From Dyadobacter sp. CY345 (lineage in GTDB: Bacteria; Bacteroidota; Bacteroidia; Cytophagales; Spirosomataceae), in contig NZ_JAKFFS010000006.1 of the NCBI RefSeq assembly GCF_021502725.1, positions 454,609 to 518,608 of the forward strand: a stretch of 64,000 nt of DNA. The letters are read 5' to 3'. The number at the start of each line of letters is the position of its first letter. The stretch's first letter is position 1. A model generated the notes under the pieces. It was not told the origin of the DNA, searched no databases, and worked only from the letters and a program-made list of their open reading frames with translations. The position numbers were made by a program, and so were the translations under genes. This document shows positions 60,595-64,000 of this stretch, in pieces.

Positions 60595-61104
60595 TTAAGA
60601 TTTTAATGTTGAAAATTTCTTCCTCAATTTTTCTTTAATTCTGACCACTTTTGTAGAGACATTAGACGGGGTTATTCCTAAAATATCCGCTATTTCCTGC
60701 TGACTTCGCTCTTCAAGATAAAGCAGGATAAGCGCCCTGTCGAGTTCATTTAATTCTCTTATGAAACTGTATAAAAGTGACAGTTCGGAATCAGATTCTA
60801 ATGGGCTATCGTCGGTTAACAAACTTAGTATTTCGGTAGTAAGCGGTTGGCTGAGCTTGATTATTGTTGTCTGTTTTCTGTAAAATGAAATCGAAACATT
60901 TAAAGCGATACGATACATCCAGGTAGAGATCATGAAATGTTCATCATACTTTGGGAAAGCGAGCCAGAGCTGAATAGTAATTTCCTGAATGAGATCCTTA
61001 CGGTTTTCGACGTCATAACAGTACGCGTTGGCAACTTTGTAAATGATTCCTTTATTGGCTTCAATTACATTAAGAAAACCGGCAGTATCTCGCGAAAATA
61101 ACAT
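60595..61104 (-). CDS. ECF-type RNA polymerase sigma factor
   Basis: A 169-residue ECF sigma factor. Region 2: YKVANAYCYDVENRKDLIQE to WLAFPKYDEHFMISTWMYRI, with the usual D-L-x-Q-E and S-x-W-x-Y-R-I motifs. Region 4: LNELDRALILLYLEERSQQE and IADILGITPSNVSTKVVRIK, the helix-turn-helix. It directs RNA polymerase to a separate promoter set under a signal, probably one sensed through the membrane protein encoded next. Confidence 0.9.
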   Translation of the reverse strand: MLFSRDTAGFLNVIEANKGIIYKVANAYCYDVENRKDLIQEITIQLWLAFPKYDEHFMISTWMYRIALNVSISFYRKQTTIIKLSQPLTTEILSLLTDDSPLESDSELSLLYSFIRELNELDRALILLYLEERSQQEIADILGITPSNVSTKVVRIKEKLRKKFSTLKS

Positions 61105-61358
61105 TCTTATTGTTTTTTAGAATTGATCATCCTTATTCTAATCAATTATTCGCAGCTGGAAATCGAATGTCACAAAAACTTACTTTTTTTTTAAATTTAA
61201 AAAATTCGCAGTATCCGAATTATTATGGAATCTTTCTCCCAAAGATGGATATGCTCGTTTTTGTTTCAGTTTGTATGGAATTATAATTAACAGAAAATTT
61301 CCTCTGCGCGTGGGCTTTCGAGTGTAATTTCTTCTATTCCTTTCCAGCATATCTGAGT
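61105..61358. other. Intergenic region upstream of sigma gene
   Basis: No ORF or repeat of note; it includes the promoter of the sigma gene, which I cannot locate reliably. A strong hairpin follows at 61359. Confidence 0.35.
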
Positions 61359-61404
61359 ATAATAAATCACCAAGGCTTTGGGTTAAGCCTTGGTGATTTA
61401 TTAT
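61359..61404 (-). terminator. 20-bp perfect hairpin after VOC gene
   Basis: Bases 61359-61378 and 61385-61404 are perfectly complementary over 20 bp with a 6-nt loop. It lies about 60 bp after the stop of the VOC gene (minus strand). AT-rich ends and a GC-rich middle fit a strong terminator; the unusual length also allows double-stranded RNA processing. Confidence 0.7.
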
Positions 61405-61466
61405 TCAAAGTTAACCTGTTGATCAAGCGATCAAAATTTTGTTAGCTGGTGTGGATAAGGATCCGA

Positions 61467-61889
61467 CTAGATTGCCAATCCCTTCCAAATCCCGGGTGTC
61501 GCAAGTTCCACTAAATGTTTATTGGTATCATAGAAATATAGACTATATCCCTCATTGAACGAAATTTCGCTTTCGATATTGATGTTGCGGCTAGTCAGTC
61601 GTTCTTTCCAGTAATCAATTGCACCACTGTCAATTGAAAATGCTATGTGAACTGGCCCTTTTCCATCGTGTGCTGGTATAACGCCGCCTGTCGTGAGCTC
61701 AACCCCATCAAGAGAAGCTTCCTCCTGAAACAGTAGTAACACTTGTTTTCCTGCAACACTTAATGCTACCAGTCGTTCTGAACTAATCAAAACTTCAAAT
61801 CCAAACAAATCTTTGTAGAACTCACTTGCACGATCCAGATCCGGGAAGTACAACGCAGATTCTAATATTCCATTAACTTTTCCTTCCAT
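61467..61889 (-). CDS. VOC (glyoxalase/dioxygenase-like) protein
   Basis: A 140-residue cytoplasmic protein of the vicinal-oxygen-chelate superfamily. LYFPDLDRASEFYKDLFGFE begins the first module; GPVHIAFSIDSGAIDYWKER the second; YFYDTNKHLVELATPGIWKG holds the final Glu ligand. His in V-H-I-A is a probable metal ligand; the first module's His is replaced (E-S-A-L-Y), so the metal site may be incomplete. Function unknown. Confidence 0.82.
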   Translation of the reverse strand: MEGKVNGILESALYFPDLDRASEFYKDLFGFEVLISSERLVALSVAGKQVLLLFQEEASLDGVELTTGGVIPAHDGKGPVHIAFSIDSGAIDYWKERLTSRNINIESEISFNEGYSLYFYDTNKHLVELATPGIWKGLAI

Positions 61890-62019
61890 GTGTTATTACT
61901 TCGTTTTGTTACTTCTTTCGATATCTATGTTTCATTTAAACCTTTTTTTCAGGAAATAAATCGCATAGAAAATCTATAAAATTTAATTTGCTGCGGTATA
62001 TGTGACCTTCTGAAATAAA

Positions 62020-62409
62020 TTGCCTGGATATCCTCAGATTTTTTGCTTGGTTATGAGCTATTTAAATATCAAATGCTGTTTTGCAGCCTTGACAGCGTCA
62101 TTGGATAGTGCAGGCTTAAGTTTGCGCCCTGTATTGATGACTAGCTTTGCAATGGTTGCAGGTATGATTCCTATGGCTCTTGGAACTGGTGAAGCGGGTG
62201 AACAAGTAGCGCCATTAGGGCACGCAGTTATCGGTGGGCTGATCGCATCAACATTGGCGGCGCTTTACATTGTCCCTCAGGTTTATGTTTGGTTGCAAGG
62301 CAGTGTGAATTTCCAAGACCCGTCTCTTTTACCTGATAATCAGGATTCATCTCAATCAATTGTGCATTCAAACGGTTCAACTCAATCAAGATCAATCACA
62401 AGCATATGA
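62020..62409 (+). pseudogene. RND efflux permease remnant (C-terminal end)
   Basis: From about residue 25 the frame matches the last part of AcrB/HAE1-type RND permeases: SLRPVLMTSFAMVAGMIPMA and GEAGEQVAPLGHAVIGGLIA then STLAALYIVPQVYVW, which are transmembrane segments 11-12 of that family. About 900 upstream residues are missing; the first ~24 residues have no family likeness. It is therefore a truncated permease gene and cannot encode a pump. Its stop overlaps the next gene's start as ATGA, showing that these were one operon with the permease upstream of the adaptor. Confidence 0.85.
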
Positions 62410-63511
62410 AGACAATATTTTATAGCGGTTTTTCCCTGGCATTGGGCTTTTTAACATTAAGCAGCTGCTCCACGCCTGACTCTGCCGACAATAAATCTAA
62501 AATTAAGGATAAATCAAGCAGTTTCCCCGCTTATCAAATCGGCACAGTATCCAGTCAAAAGGTAGGCCAACAAATCCAGCTACCTGGCGAGTTTCTTCCT
62601 TTTCAGGAAGTTAGTATCTATCCAAAAGCAACAGGATTTGTCCAGAAAGTAATGGTGGACAGAGGTTCGAATGTACGGAATGGACAGGTGCTGATGGTAC
62701 TGGAAGCACCGGAAACGGAAGAACAATTGGTAGTTGCTCGCTCAAATTATCTTAAAGCACAGGCGATGCTTGTAGGCAGTAAGGAACATTATAAAAGACT
62801 GGTATCCGGTAGTAAAATCGCCGGATCGGTATCAGCGCTCAATCTGGAAACCGCGCATGCACGCATGATGGCCGATAGTGCATCAGCGATGGGTGAACAG
62901 GCCAATTTTGGCGCGTTAACAAGATCAAGTCTTATCTGGTTGTACGCGCCCCTTTTGATGGCGTGATCACGGAACGGAATGTACATCCCGGTGCTCTGGT
63001 AGGCTCTGGTGTACAAATGAATGGACCGATGCTGATGCTTCAGCAGCAAAACCGGTTAAGACTTGTTGTGGATATTCCCGAAATTTACAGTACCGGAATT
63101 AAAAATGGAGAACAGGTAACTTTTAATGTTAACGCTATTCCTGGCAAAGAATTTAAAGGGAAAATAGCCCGGCGTTCAGGAAATATGAATCAGAAATTTC
63201 GGTCAGAAACCGTTGAAATTGATGTTGAAAAGGGATCAAGCGCCTTAAAGCCAGGTATGTTTGCAGAAATTTCTTTTGCTTCTGACGGGACAGCAGGAGC
63301 TTTGGCTGTTCCCAGCTCGGCAATTTTAACCTCAACTGAAAGGCAGTATGTCGTTAGAATCAAATCTGGTGTGACTGAGTATGTTGAAATCAAACAAGGT
63401 CAACAATCCGGAAATATGACTGAGGTATTTGGAAGCTTGCAACCAGATGACTCTTTGGTGACTAATCCACGAAGCAATCTCAATAGCGGAACCAAGCTGG
63501 CTGTTAATTAA
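62406..63511 (+). pseudogene. Frameshifted HlyD-type efflux adaptor (membrane fusion protein)
   Basis: Periplasmic adaptor of an RND pump, split over two frames. The first (62406-62966) gives a lipoprotein signal (LSSCSTPD), the barrel/lipoyl part (EFLPFQEVSIYPKATGFVQK, GQVLMVLEAPETEEQL) and the coiled coil. The second (from about 62930) gives YLVVRAPFDGVITERNVHPG, DIPEIYSTGIKNGEQVTFNV and VPSSAILTSTERQYVVRIK to the C-terminus. Near 62920-62930 the frame must move by one base (apparent single-base deletion) to give A-L-T-x-I-K-S-Y-L-V-V-R, which is the conserved family sequence. Inactive as written, like the permease before it; a sequencing error cannot be excluded. Confidence 0.85.
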
Positions 63512-63533
63512 ATCAACATTCGGCGCATGATTA

Positions 63534-63546
63534 AAGGATGCATATT
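63534..63546. repeat. Direct repeat copy 1 (AAGGATGCATATT)
   Basis: Identical 13-mer to 63906-63918, flanking the small gene at 63591-63896 by about 45 and 10 bp. Meaning unknown; could be a duplicated target site or chance. Confidence 0.4.
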
Positions 63547-63590
63547 CCTTACCTTCACATGTTAGCTTCATTCATTAGTGAATATAAAAA

Positions 63591-63896
63591 ATGAATTTTT
63601 ATATGGCGACCACAGACCAGGCCGATTCTATATTTTTAGAGCTCTGCAAAGATTTCCAAAAATCTATTTCTCATCCTGATACCCGCCAATTTACTATCAG
63701 ACAAATCATTAAACCTAAGTTCCAGTCGAAAGCATCAGAAGGAGACTATGTCCATCATATGTTCATTAAAGTCCTGTATGAAATGTATATTGCAGGTTTT
63801 CAAAATGGTAGCATCTCGTCAAAACTTACGGACGTACACCAGCGAGAGATTGAAGAAATTAATGATTATTTTAACCCGTTGGGTGAAATGAATTAG
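63591..63896 (+). CDS. Small cytoplasmic protein, unknown
   Basis: A 101-residue protein I do not recognise (or 97 residues from the ATG at 63603, MATTDQADSIFLELCKDFQK). Regions: RQFTIRQIIKPKFQSKASEG, DYVHHMFIKVLYEMYIAGFQ and a charged end, REIEEINDYFNPLGEMN. No signal peptide. A 13-bp direct repeat, AAGGATGCATATT, lies on both sides of it. Confidence 0.5.
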   Translation: MNFYMATTDQADSIFLELCKDFQKSISHPDTRQFTIRQIIKPKFQSKASEGDYVHHMFIKVLYEMYIAGFQNGSISSKLTDVHQREIEEINDYFNPLGEMN

Positions 63897-63905
63897 CGAA
63901 AATAG

Positions 63906-63975
63906 AAGGATGCATATTGGGTTAATATACTGAATTTCAGTATATTAAAGTCGCCAAACCAATCCCAATATGCAT
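63906..63975. repeat. Nested inverted repeats at right edge, with direct repeat copy 2
   Basis: ATGCATATTGGG (63910-63921) is inverted at 63964-63975; inside it, a 13-bp inverted repeat with a one-base centre (63922-63948) is nested. The AAGGATGCATATT copy 2 is at 63906-63918. Two ATGs overlap the right arm and open frames that run out of the window. It may be an insertion-sequence end or a regulatory cruciform in front of the next gene. Confidence 0.5.
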
Positions 63976-64000
63976 GTCAAAAATAGTAAAAAATTATACA

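Noticed and set aside
1..64000. CRISPR arrays, tRNA and rRNA genes
   Set aside because: I saw no regularly spaced identical repeats, and no tRNA- or rRNA-like sequence, on reading the window; this was by eye and a tRNA scan would be decisive.

Overview
The window looks like chromosomal DNA from a Bacteroidota bacterium of the order Cytophagales, most like Dyadobacter/Spirosomaceae (inference). The evidence is moderate-to-low GC, many secreted proteins whose signal peptides end in an ...AQ or SQ junction, a type IX secretion (T9SS) C-terminal sorting domain, a TonB-dependent receptor with a carboxypeptidase-regulatory-like domain, weak Shine-Dalgarno signals, and a few TAnnTTTG-type -7 promoter boxes. 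I saw no rRNA, tRNA or CRISPR array.

Region by region. 1-6.5 kb: a minus-strand urea uptake cluster (outer-membrane porin, urtA, urtB, urtC, urtD), cut off inside urtD by the window start. 6.8-10.7 kb: a small secreted protein, a Tat-exported SelA-like PLP enzyme, an 880-bp stretch holding two tiny membrane-peptide ORFs, and a secreted Ser/Thr/Pro repeat protein. 11-16 kb: a CrtO-like acyltransferase, a 2H phosphoesterase, and a three-subunit molybdenum hydroxylase of PaoABC type. 16-25 kb: housekeeping and envelope genes (YpfJ metallopeptidase, NUDIX hydrolase, ankyrin protein, YihY-family membrane protein, DUF2490 protein, exported VOC protein, NhaP-type antiporter, nucleotidyltransferase, Tat-exported HisC-like aminotransferase). 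25-33.5 kb: a tiny very basic protein, an S41 peptidase, an AraC regulator with a broken N-terminus, a purine permease with an exported MTA/SAH nucleosidase, a pseudo-receiver protein, a beta-propeller protein, an NTF2-like lipoprotein and a DMT transporter. 33.5-39.4 kb: a T9SS-type surface protein pair, a LuxR-type response regulator, an OmpH-like chaperone and an exported TIM-barrel isomerase. 40-44 kb: a 1323-residue multi-pass membrane protein with two extracytoplasmic sensor-like regions and a cytoplasmic NTPase-like/winged-helix module without a P-loop. 44-57 kb: DinB protein, cupredoxin-PVC dehydrogenase fusion, GAF histidine kinase, ENPP-like phosphodiesterase next to a TonB-dependent receptor, small proteins and an alginate-export-type porin. 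57-64 kb: lipoprotein plus CPA2 antiporter, ECF sigma factor with a membrane partner, a VOC protein, a decayed RND efflux operon (truncated permease and frameshifted adaptor), and an inverted-repeat structure at the right edge.

The gene sets that clearly work together are the urea porin/ABC transporter, the PaoABC-like oxidase, the purine permease with its nucleosidase, the sigma/membrane-protein pair, and the TonB receptor with its phosphodiesterase. The observations most worth following are the 1323-residue sensor protein, the A8 frameshift in the AraC regulator, the tandem membrane micro-ORFs, the urtA-urtB intergenic hairpin with shared TACGTAAGTA motifs, and the decayed efflux operon. 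No complete new system is proven by sequence alone.
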